Shown one piece after another: positions 1 through 5,742 of a stretch of DNA of 5,920 nucleotides. Source of the stretch: Bacteroidia bacterium. GTDB taxonomy: Bacteria; Bacteroidota; Bacteroidia; Bacteroidales; Dysgonomonadaceae. The notes under the pieces are model-generated. The model ran no database searches. It worked only from the letters and a program-made list of their open reading frames with translations, and was not told the DNA's origin. A program made the position numbers and the translations under genes. Location of the stretch: positions 1 through 5,920 of the forward strand of contig JAUNRY010000143.1 in assembly GCA_030539475.1 (NCBI GenBank), given 5' to 3'. How positions within the stretch are numbered: the stretch's first letter is position 1; the number at the start of each line of letters is the position of its first letter.

Positions 1-1109
1 CCTTTCCATTTTCCGCCTTTCAAATCGAGCAATACTTCGCCTTGGCGGTTTAGATAGCCCCACCACTCGGGATGTTGAGGGTCTTTGAACCGGCTCCACG
101 TGTACTCGTGCACTTTCTCGAACCAGGCGAGGCATTCTTGCGACCCGGTGAGTTGATAGCCTTTTATGAGCGAGATAAGGGTTTCTATGTGTACCCACCA
201 CAGTTTCTGATCCCATTCCAGTTGTTGGGGCGGAAATCCTTTTCTGTCCATAAAATAAAAGATGCCGCCGTGTTGTTTGTCCCAGCCATAATCGATCATT
301 TTGAGGGTGATTTTTACGGCTTTGTCTATTAAATCGGGACGATGGAGGCGTACCCCCAAATCCATAATAAACCACATTGCTTCTATGGCGTGGCCGGGAT
401 TTATCAACCGCCCGTCGAACGTATCGGACAGTGTGCCGTCGGCATTTACGTTTTCTACGATAATGCCGCCCAGTTCGGGACGATAAAAAACTTCCAGCAC
501 TTCGTGAAGGCACTCATCGATGGTTTTTTTAAGGAAATCCTCATCAAGCAAGTGTTCTATTTCGAGTGCGAGGTTGCAAAGTATCATCGGCAGCGAGAAC
601 GATTTCAGGTTTCGCGTTCCGGCGTGTGCCTTGTTCCATTTTCCTTTGGGATTATCGCGCTTGGAAAGCACAATGTCGAACGTTTTTTTCGCCATATCGG
701 CATAATCTTCGTTGCCCGTTGCTTTGCTCAGTTGCCCGAAAGCCATTGTGGCAAACGTGTAGGAGAAAATGTTGTAGGGCTCAACAATGGGTTTTCCATC
801 TTGTGTGAGCGAGAAATACCAGTTGAGGTTGCCATCGTGGCCGTATTTTTTCAAAAACTCAGCTCCTTGAATGGCACAATCCAGCCATTCCCGCCGTTTT
901 TCCACCTTGTTATACAGCATAGAAAACATCCAGACCTGGCGTGCTTGCAGCCAAACGAATTTGTCGGTATCGAAAACTCCGCCGTCGCGTGTTAAACAAG
1001 TGAAATATCCGCCAAATTCATCGTCTTGCGATTTGTTTAGCCAGAAGGGAATTATATTTTCGAATAACTCTTTTTTGTATTGATTTGAAAATATGTCAAA
1101 ATCAATCAT
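1..1109 (-). CDS. N-acylglucosamine 2-epimerase (AGE/RnBP family), 3'-truncated by window edge
   Basis: Predicted cytoplasmic enzyme interconverting N-acetylglucosamine and N-acetylmannosamine, as in sialic-acid and amino-sugar catabolism. I translated 369 residues from the ATG at 1109 to the window edge; the family is usually about 390-400 aa, so only the C-terminus is missing. Family marks are an (alpha/alpha)6-barrel-type sequence with ARQVWMFSMLYN (residues 56-67, Arg57 in the sugar pocket), EPYNIFSYTFATMAF (110-124), GRLINPGHAIEAMW (233-246, His240 matching the first catalytic His), WWVHIET (304-310) and EWWGYLNRQGE (348-358). The expected FHVPR segment with the second catalytic His would start just beyond base 1. 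The NPGHAIE and RQVW motifs favour AGE over cellobiose 2-epimerase. There is no upstream in-frame ATG before a TAA at 1131-1133, and no Shine-Dalgarno, only an A-rich leader. It is divergent from the ROK regulator, which probably controls it. The family call is firm; the exact substrate is inferred. Confidence 0.92.
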   Translation of the reverse strand, partial: MIDFDIFSNQYKKELFENIIPFWLNKSQDDEFGGYFTCLTRDGGVFDTDKFVWLQARQVWMFSMLYNKVEKRREWLDCAIQGAEFLKKYGHDGNLNWYFSLTQDGKPIVEPYNIFSYTFATMAFGQLSKATGNEDYADMAKKTFDIVLSKRDNPKGKWNKAHAGTRNLKSFSLPMILCNLALEIEHLLDEDFLKKTIDECLHEVLEVFYRPELGGIIVENVNADGTLSDTFDGRLINPGHAIEAMWFIMDLGVRLHRPDLIDKAVKITLKMIDYGWDKQHGGIFYFMDRKGFPPQQLEWDQKLWWVHIETLISLIKGYQLTGSQECLAWFEKVHEYTWSRFKDPQHPEWWGYLNRQGEVLLDLKGGKWK

Positions 1110-1170
1110 GATGCTTGCGTTTATTTTAATTTAATTATTGCTTATTTGGGTAAACTAAAAGTAATTCCTG

Positions 1171-1178
1171 CAAATTAA
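1171..1178 (-). promoter_or_regulatory. Weak candidate -7 element for the epimerase gene
   Basis: On the minus strand this reads TTAATTTG, one mismatch from the Bacteroidota -7 consensus TAnnTTTG. A CTTG, one mismatch from the -33 TTTG, lies 20 bp upstream at 1199-1202. A neighbouring TTATTTTG at 1181-1188 is an equally imperfect alternative. The position would give a leader of roughly 50-60 nt. I saw no exact match to the consensus on this strand of the spacer. Confidence 0.25.
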
Positions 1179-1205
1179 ATCAAAATAATTTGAAATAACA
1201 AGCAT

Positions 1206-1230
1206 ATAATTAAAATAATTTATTAATTAT
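1206..1230. repeat. Perfect 8-bp inverted repeat, candidate ROK operator
   Basis: ATAATTAA (1206-1213) and TTAATTAT (1223-1230) are exact reverse complements separated by 9 bp, giving an interrupted palindrome of 25 bp. The centre-to-centre arm distance of 17 bp is suitable for a dimeric helix-turn-helix protein. It lies midway between the two divergent starts, about 50 bp upstream of the ROK -7 element. Both arms are pure A/T, so chance formation in this region cannot be excluded. Confidence 0.4.
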
Positions 1231-1281
1231 GTTGTAAAACATATTTTGTATTAAAAAGCAAAGACTTTTAGAAATTCTTTA

Positions 1282-1289
1282 TAAATTTG
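1282..1289 (+). promoter_or_regulatory. Bacteroidota-type -7 promoter element for the ROK gene
   Basis: TAAATTTG exactly fits the -7 consensus TAnnTTTG known from Bacteroides. It would place transcription start near 1295, leaving a leader of about 18 nt before the ATG at 1313. No TTTG is present at the usual 19-21 bp upstream; the nearest one, at 1245-1248, is 33 bp away. The palindromic TAATTAATTA (1295-1304) sits right at the predicted start site, where a bound repressor could block initiation. The element matches by sequence only. Confidence 0.5.
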
Positions 1290-1312
1290 TGTTTTAATTA
1301 ATTAGAAAGGTC

Positions 1313-2527
1313 ATGACTAATAAATTTATTCAAGAAATTAATTCGGGTTCAAAAAATGCTTTGTTAAAGCGGGAGATTTTGTGCTATTACATCAATCACG
1401 GCGAAAACACATTGGCAGACTTGGGCAAGGAGATGAGTTTAAGCATTCCCACTGTTACCAAATTGGTTGGAGAACTCATTGAAGACGGCTATGTGATTGA
1501 TTTCGGAAAACAGGAAACGGCAGGTGGGCGGCGTCCGAATATTTACGGTTTGAACCAAAATTCCGGATATTTTGTCGGTGTAGATATCAATCATTTCGAT
1601 ATGAATATAGGCATGATTAATTTTAATGGCGTGATGGTTAATTCGAAAATGAATATCCCTTACAGAGTTGACCATTCTGCCGAAAAGTTCGAAGAATTGT
1701 GCGTAATTATTGAAGATTTCTTGAATAACAGCGGAGTTCCGCGCGAAAAAATTATTAGCATGGGAATCAACATTTCCGGCCGTGTAAATACCCGGTCGGG
1801 GCATAGTTACAGTTATTTTTATATTGATGAACGTCCGCTGACTGAGATTTTTAGCGAACGCCTTGATATGAATGTGAGCATTGATAATGACTCGCGCGCG
1901 ATGACGTATGGTGAATTTTTGAACGGATGTGTCAAGGGTGAGAAAAACGTTGTTTACATTAATGCAACCTGGGGATTAGGCATGGGGTTGATAATCAACG
2001 GCGAACTGTACTATGGGAAATCGGGTTTTTCGGGTGAAGTAGGGCATTATCCTACATTTGATAACGAAACGCTTTGCCATTGCGGAAAAAAAGGGTGTTT
2101 GGAAACCCAAGCCTCCGGCTCTTTTGTTCATCGGGTTTTCATGGAAAAGCTTAAAAATGGCAGTAGCAGCGTGCTTAGTAAAAAATACAAAAAAGGCGAA
2201 GAAATTAGACTGATGGATATAATAAATTCCGCTTTGCAAGACGATATGCTGTCGATAGAACTCATTGAAGAGGTGGGTTTTACACTTGGCAAAGCCATTG
2301 CGGGACTGATAAATATTTTTAATCCCGAATTGGTGGTAATTGGCGGAATTATGGCGCAGGCGGGCGATTACCTGCTTTTGCCCTTGCGCAGCTCTATAAA
2401 AAAATATTCACTGAATTTGGTCAATAGCGATACTTCGCTGAAACTCTCGAAGTTGGGCGATAAATCGGGAATTCTTGGCGCGTGCATGCTTGCGCGGAGT
2501 AAAACCATTGGATTAATAAAATCGTAG
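1313..2527 (+). CDS. ROK-family transcriptional regulator (NagC/Mlc/XylR type)
   Basis: A 404-aa DNA-binding sugar-responsive regulator of usual length for the class. Residues about 15-65 form a winged helix-turn-helix (TLADLGKEMSLSIPTVTKL at 33-51 is the helix-turn-helix core), followed by the GGRRP wing motif at 71-75. The ROK domain follows from about residue 87. It carries the zinc-site signature GHYPTF then CHCGKKGCLE, with His245, Cys255, Cys257 and Cys262 all present, and an NDSRA motif (192-196) that keeps the Asp used as catalytic base in ROK kinases. The phosphate-binding DxGGT motif is degenerate (VDINHFDMNIG, 90-100), which points to a regulator and not a sugar kinase. It is divergent from the epimerase, so autoregulation and control of that gene are likely. 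An AGAAAGG lies only 2 nt before the ATG, too close for a normal Shine-Dalgarno. Its 3' end overlaps the convergent nucleotidyltransferase gene by 15 bp. The ligand is unknown; an amino sugar or its phosphate is inferred from context. Confidence 0.93.
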   Translation: MTNKFIQEINSGSKNALLKREILCYYINHGENTLADLGKEMSLSIPTVTKLVGELIEDGYVIDFGKQETAGGRRPNIYGLNQNSGYFVGVDINHFDMNIGMINFNGVMVNSKMNIPYRVDHSAEKFEELCVIIEDFLNNSGVPREKIISMGINISGRVNTRSGHSYSYFYIDERPLTEIFSERLDMNVSIDNDSRAMTYGEFLNGCVKGEKNVVYINATWGLGMGLIINGELYYGKSGFSGEVGHYPTFDNETLCHCGKKGCLETQASGSFVHRVFMEKLKNGSSSVLSKKYKKGEEIRLMDIINSALQDDMLSIELIEEVGFTLGKAIAGLINIFNPELVVIGGIMAQAGDYLLLPLRSSIKKYSLNLVNSDTSLKLSKLGDKSGILGACMLARSKTIGLIKS

Positions 2528-3247
2528 AAACTGCTCGGCTTTTTCCAGCGAATCCGGTTTGCCTACATCTATCATTGAAAAATCGTCCGGTTCAAATCCG
2601 TTGATATTCATTTTATTGCAGGCGGAAAGATAAAAATCTATGACTGAGAATTTATCGGGAAAATAGGTGAAATGGCTGAAAATTCGCGGTTCGAGAATAT
2701 GTATTCCGTTGAAAGCCAATTTTCGATAATTATTGGAATTAAAGGCAGGAACGGGTGATTTTATTTCGCCCGTTTTTTCGTTTATCCAACCTTTTAGCCG
2801 GTTATTTTCATCGAAAAGCAGGTAGCGCGATGTTTTTCTGTTGCTCACGCAAAGAGTAGCAATCGATTCATTATCTTTGTGGTAATCAAGTATTTTATTT
2901 AAATCGAGGTTGGAAAGTATATCTACATTGTGAACAAGAAATGGCTTTCCGTCATTAAAAAACGAAGAGGCTTTTTTGATGCCGCCGCCCGTGTCCAGCA
3001 ACTGTTCGCGCTCATCGGAAAATTCTATGCGGATGCCGAAATTGTCGTTGGCTTGCACGTAATCGATAATCTGCTCCGCAAAATGATGCACATTGATGAT
3101 TATTTCATCGAAACCGGCAGCTTTCAGCTTTTGAATGGTGTGCCACAAAAGCGGCTTCCCGTTCACCGGAACCATTGCCTTGGGCATAGAATTGGTGAGC
3201 GGTTTAAGGCGTGTGCCGAGGCCGGCGGCGAAAATCAGCGCTTTCAT
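2513..3247 (-). CDS. murU: MurU-like sugar-1-phosphate nucleotidyltransferase
   Basis: A 244-aa cytoplasmic nucleotidyltransferase predicted to make UDP-MurNAc from MurNAc-alpha-1-phosphate and UTP in peptidoglycan recycling. The N-terminus carries the signature GLGTRLKPLT with MPKAMVPVNGKP (residues 9-31; Lys23 is the conserved active-site lysine). LLDTGGGIKKA (83-93) matches the LETGGG motif of MurU. NVDI (107-110) and MIDVGKPDSL (225-234) supply the metal-binding Asp109 and Asp227. LAFNGIHILEPRIF (177-190) matches the FSGIxVLxP stretch. The length is close to MurU (about 220-230 aa) and too short for GlmU or for GlmM-linked enzymes with left-handed beta-helix tails. The frame stays open to an ATG at 3286, but that would add 13 residues before the nucleotide-binding strand and overlap the upstream gene. 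MKALIFAAG at 3247 is the natural start, 7 bp after the kinase stop. The family call is firm; MurNAc-1-P specificity rests largely on the AmgK neighbour. Confidence 0.85.
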   Translation of the reverse strand: MKALIFAAGLGTRLKPLTNSMPKAMVPVNGKPLLWHTIQKLKAAGFDEIIINVHHFAEQIIDYVQANDNFGIRIEFSDEREQLLDTGGGIKKASSFFNDGKPFLVHNVDILSNLDLNKILDYHKDNESIATLCVSNRKTSRYLLFDENNRLKGWINEKTGEIKSPVPAFNSNNYRKLAFNGIHILEPRIFSHFTYFPDKFSVIDFYLSACNKMNINGFEPDDFSMIDVGKPDSLEKAEQFLRFY

Positions 3248-3255
3248 ATTCGGGT
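3248..3255 (-). other. Shared junction octamer between kinase stop and murU start
   Basis: On the minus strand the kinase stop TGA is followed by CCCGAAT and then the murU ATG, so ACCCGAAT begins in the stop codon. The same octamer occurs at the stop/start junction one gene upstream (4684-4691). No canonical Shine-Dalgarno is placed for murU; an AGGAA lies about 12 nt upstream inside the kinase gene. Tight spacing suggests translational coupling. Confidence 0.45.
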
Positions 3256-4685
3256 CAGTTCCTCGATTTAAACTCCTGTTCCACATTCTGTTCCCGGTGC
3301 ACCAACGATACTTTTATCCCAAATTTCTTCGAAATATGTTCTGCCATTTTCTGCGCCGCGTAAACCGAGCGGTGTTGTCCGCCGGTGCAACCGAAAGAAA
3401 CCATCAGGTTGGTGAAATTTCGTTCCATGTATCGTTTCACGTGGCTGTCAACCAGCGGGTAAATGTTGTTGAGGAACACTTTCATTTCGCCGTCGTCTTC
3501 CAAAAATTTAATTACCGGTTCGTCCAGCCCGTTCACGTTGTTGTACCTCTCAAACTTTCCCGGGTTGTTGATGGCGCGGCAATCGAAAACATAGCCTCCG
3601 CCGTTTCCCGACACATCGTTGGGGATTCCTTTTTTGTACGCGAAGCTAAACAGCCGCACTTCAAGTTCGCGTTTTTGGGTGTCGGCAAACTGCTTGAGAT
3701 TAACCATTTGATGCAGTATTTTAGATAAATACGGGTATTCGCCGAAACCGTTTTTGAGCAATTCCCCAAGGTTGTTGAGCGCAAACGGAATGCTCTGTAT
3801 GAAGTGCGGTTTCTTCTCGAAATACCCCCTGAATCCATACGCGCCGAGCACTTGCAATGTGCGAAACAGCACAAATAAACGAAGTTTTTTTATGAATTTG
3901 GCTTCGTCCACTTCTTTGTATTTTTTGAGGGAAGCGATATATGTTTGTATCAGTTCGTCGCGTAAATCATCGGGGAAATTGGCTTTTGCCTGCCATAAAA
4001 ACGAAGCTACATCGTAATGAACCGGCCCTTTTCTCCCGCCCTGATAATCTATAAAGTAGGGGTTCCCATCGACCAGCATCACGTTTCGCGACTGAAAATC
4101 CCGATACAAAAAAGTGTCCGATTTATCTTGAAGCAGGTGTTGCGCCAGTTTGTCGAAATCGTTTTCGAGGAGGTCTTCCTGAAACTCCATTTCGGTTGTT
4201 TTCAGGAAGTTATACTTAAAATAATTTAAATCCCAGTACACGGAGCGGGCATTAAATTCGGGTTGCGGGTAGCACACGCTGAAATCCAGCCCTTTCGCTC
4301 CTTTCGCCTGAAAATCGGCTAATTGAGCAATGGTTTTGTGCAGCAACTCTTTTTCTTCGGAACTGAAAACGCCCGTCAACCTTCCGCCTTTTATGGCATC
4401 GAACAGCACATTATCTCCTAAATCTTGTTGAATATAAAACAATTCGTCATCGGAAACGGCGAGAACTTGAGGAGTGTTTAATTGCTGCTTGTGAAAATGC
4501 CGCGATAATTCGATAAACGCATGGTTTTCTTCTTTCGACTGGCCATAAACGCCGATAAGGGAAATTTCGTCTTGCTGCAATCGATAATATCGTCTGTTGG
4601 AACCGGACGAGGGCAGGGGCTCTATCCGGGGATTTGATTTTCCGGTGTAGTTTTTAAATAATTGTATGAGTTGTTGCATATTCAT
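3255..4685 (-). CDS. amgK: Fusion: AmgK-type MurNAc/GlcNAc anomeric kinase + RapZ C-terminal domain
   Basis: A 476-aa two-domain cytoplasmic protein. Residues about 1-325 are an aminoglycoside-phosphotransferase-fold kinase of the AmgK type. SNRRYYRL (29-36) matches the RRYFR strand, QQDLGDNVLFD (86-96) the EDLGDxxYLD hinge, LYRDFQSRNVML (193-204) the catalytic loop with Asp196 and Asn201, and FIDYQGGRKGPVHYDVASF (211-229) the metal-binding segment with Asp213. LGAYGFRGYFEKKPHF (280-295) also matches AmgK. Residues about 340-476 match the RapZ/YvcJ C-terminal domain: FDCRAINNPGKFER (367-380), NGLDEPV (385-391), GCTGGQHRSV (432-441) and VHREQN (462-467). RapZ's N-terminal Walker A domain is absent, so the kinase occupies its place. 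AmgK phosphorylates C1 of MurNAc/GlcNAc, feeding MurU downstream. The RapZ domain in E. coli senses GlcN6P and binds RNA, so allosteric control of the kinase is an inference. ATG 4685 follows the upstream stop by 5 bp; the in-frame ATG at 4679 is an alternative. Confidence 0.88.
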   Translation of the reverse strand: MNMQQLIQLFKNYTGKSNPRIEPLPSSGSNRRYYRLQQDEISLIGVYGQSKEENHAFIELSRHFHKQQLNTPQVLAVSDDELFYIQQDLGDNVLFDAIKGGRLTGVFSSEEKELLHKTIAQLADFQAKGAKGLDFSVCYPQPEFNARSVYWDLNYFKYNFLKTTEMEFQEDLLENDFDKLAQHLLQDKSDTFLYRDFQSRNVMLVDGNPYFIDYQGGRKGPVHYDVASFLWQAKANFPDDLRDELIQTYIASLKKYKEVDEAKFIKKLRLFVLFRTLQVLGAYGFRGYFEKKPHFIQSIPFALNNLGELLKNGFGEYPYLSKILHQMVNLKQFADTQKRELEVRLFSFAYKKGIPNDVSGNGGGYVFDCRAINNPGKFERYNNVNGLDEPVIKFLEDDGEMKVFLNNIYPLVDSHVKRYMERNFTNLMVSFGCTGGQHRSVYAAQKMAEHISKKFGIKVSLVHREQNVEQEFKSRN

Positions 4686-4691
4686 TCGGGT
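4684..4691 (-). other. Shared junction octamer between nuclease stop and kinase start
   Basis: On the minus strand the DUF1016 stop TAA is followed by CCCGA and the ATG of the kinase gene, so ACCCGAAT spans stop and start codons. It is identical to the octamer at 3248-3255. If the kinase instead starts at the in-frame ATG at 4679, the octamer would lie wholly upstream of the start, as it does at murU. That resemblance slightly favours the second ATG. Confidence 0.4.
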
Positions 4692-5713
4692 TATTTTTTT
4701 GATGCTTCAAAAAAAGCTTTTTCTCTCTCTATTTCTGCTTTAAGTTCTTCTTCCGAAGGTAAATACAGTTTATATTTTGACGCGAAAAGTTGTTTGCTGT
4801 CTTTTAATACAGAGTATTTTGCAATGGTAGAATCGGTTTCGGTGCAGAGCAATATGCCGATAGTGGGATTATCCATTTCGCTCCGCTTCAAATCGTCGAA
4901 CATTCTCACGTACATATCCATCTGGCCAATATCTTGATGGCTCATTTTGTTTGTTTTGAGTTGGATAAGCACAAAACATTTTAAAATATAGTTGTAGAAA
5001 ACCAAATCGATGTAGAATTCGGATGTTTCGGTGCGGATGTGTTCTTGTCGCGAAACAAAAGCAAAGCCCTTGCCCAATTCCAATAAAAAAGATTGAAGAT
5101 TATCCAGCAAGGCTTGTTCCAACTCTTTTTCAACATACGTTTCCTTTTGCGGGAGATTTAGAAATTCAAGCACATAGGGGTTTTTTATGAATTCTTCTAA
5201 AGTCGGAGTTTCTTCTTGTGTTGTTTTACGCGCTTCTTCTATTGTGGGCGTTTTATTGGCCGAAAGCAACAGCCTGTCGTAATAGAGAGAGGAAATATTT
5301 CTTCTGAGTTCTCGCACGCTCCAACCACTTTGCATTGATTCTACGAGATAAAACTGTCGTGCTTGTTCGTTTGTAATACGTATGAGTTCAACATAATGAC
5401 TCCATGTCAATTCGGGTGACACTGTCTCCCGAATTGGAAATGTGAGGTAAAACTGGCGCATACGCCTGAGTTCTCTTTCGTCAAACCCTTTTCCAAATTC
5501 GTGATTTAAGGCAGAAGAGAGTTCTTTTAGAATATATTTTCCGTATTCGGCGCGATGTTTTCCGTCTTGTTCTTCCTCAACAATTCGTTGTCCGATGTGC
5601 CAGTATGCCGCCACCATTGTTGTGTTAATGGCGCGATAGGCATTTCCGCGCGCATTATTGACAATAGTTTTAATGTCTTGGATAAACTGTTGACGGATGA
5701 TTTCTGTGTTCAT
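4691..5713 (-). CDS. DUF1016/YhcG-type PD-(D/E)XK nuclease-like protein
   Basis: A 340-aa protein with the two-part DUF1016 layout. The N-terminal helical domain (about residues 10-150) contains AAYWHIGQRIVE (35-46), GKGFDERELRRMRQFY (74-89), LTWSHYVELIRI (102-113) and the GWSVRELRRNI stretch (130-140). The C-terminal nuclease-fold domain (about 178-320) contains FVSRQEHIR (219-227), FYIDLVFYNYILKCFVLIQLK (233-253, with Asp236 and Lys253) and DIGQMDMYVRMF (261-272). The ExK position normally holding Glu (or Asp) is Gln251 (codon CAA at 4961-4963), so catalytic activity is uncertain. The family is common in accessory regions and near restriction or defence genes, and its function is poorly defined. 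Length is typical and the frame is intact. It starts 29 bp after an ORF6N remnant and ends 5 bp before the kinase gene, so it may be cotranscribed with amgK-murU although the functions look unrelated. Confidence 0.9.
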   Translation of the reverse strand: MNTEIIRQQFIQDIKTIVNNARGNAYRAINTTMVAAYWHIGQRIVEEEQDGKHRAEYGKYILKELSSALNHEFGKGFDERELRRMRQFYLTFPIRETVSPELTWSHYVELIRITNEQARQFYLVESMQSGWSVRELRRNISSLYYDRLLLSANKTPTIEEARKTTQEETPTLEEFIKNPYVLEFLNLPQKETYVEKELEQALLDNLQSFLLELGKGFAFVSRQEHIRTETSEFYIDLVFYNYILKCFVLIQLKTNKMSHQDIGQMDMYVRMFDDLKRSEMDNPTIGILLCTETDSTIAKYSVLKDSKQLFASKYKLYLPSEEELKAEIEREKAFFEASKK

Positions 5714-5721
5714 ATTTTTTT

Positions 5722-5734
5722 GTTAAGAATTAAC
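5722..5734. repeat. Small inverted repeat upstream of the DUF1016 gene
   Basis: GTTAA and TTAAC are perfect 5-bp arms around GAA, flanked on the plus strand by T-runs on both sides. It sits in the 29-bp gap between the ORF6N stop and the DUF1016 start. A rightward transcript would carry a weak AT-rich hairpin followed after 3 nt by seven T's. A leftward transcript would carry the hairpin followed by A's, so it is not a terminator for the genes here. An operator role is possible. Confidence 0.25.
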
Positions 5735-5742
5735 TGATTTTT

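Larger units (their letters stand above)
1110..1312. promoter_or_regulatory. Divergent AT-rich promoter/operator region
   Basis: Spacer of 203 bp between the divergent epimerase and ROK genes, made almost entirely of A and T and without a plausible coding frame. It must hold the promoters of both genes. The octamer TTAATTAT occurs at 1131-1138 and 1223-1230, and its reverse complement at 1206-1213. A related TTAATTAA lies at 1294-1301 just before the ROK start. ROK repressors of the NagC/Mlc type bind AT-rich inverted repeats, so these are candidate operator sites. In such AT-rich DNA, chance recurrence is a real alternative. Confidence 0.6.

Noticed and set aside
342..995. Plus-strand open frame of 217 codons
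   Set aside because: It is antisense to the epimerase, whose family motifs lie on the minus strand through the whole interval; its translation has no recognisable domain.
1..1109. Cellobiose 2-epimerase as the identity of the first gene
   Set aside because: NPGHAIEA, RQVWMFS and the WGYLNRQGE ending are AGE/RnBP-type; the cellobiose epimerase pattern around GHDIEATWL is not matched.
3248..3286. Upstream ATG start for murU at 3286
   Set aside because: It adds 13 residues before the conserved MKALIFAAG strand and overlaps the kinase gene by 32 bp; the start at 3247 fits the family N-terminus.
3135..3728. Plus-strand open frame of 197 codons
   Set aside because: Antisense to the murU start and the RapZ-C domain, both strongly recognisable; the translated product is His/Val/Phe-rich without family features.
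3255..4685. Fusion caused by a lost stop codon or frameshift between two separate genes
   Set aside because: The frame is continuous, both domains look intact, and a linker of ordinary length joins them with no leftover start region, so a genuine two-domain protein is simpler.
4711..4722. AAAAAGCTTTTT palindrome as a terminator for the DUF1016 gene
   Set aside because: It lies inside the coding sequence, has only an A/T stem around GC with no loop, and is only 17 bp before the stop of an apparently cotranscribed gene.
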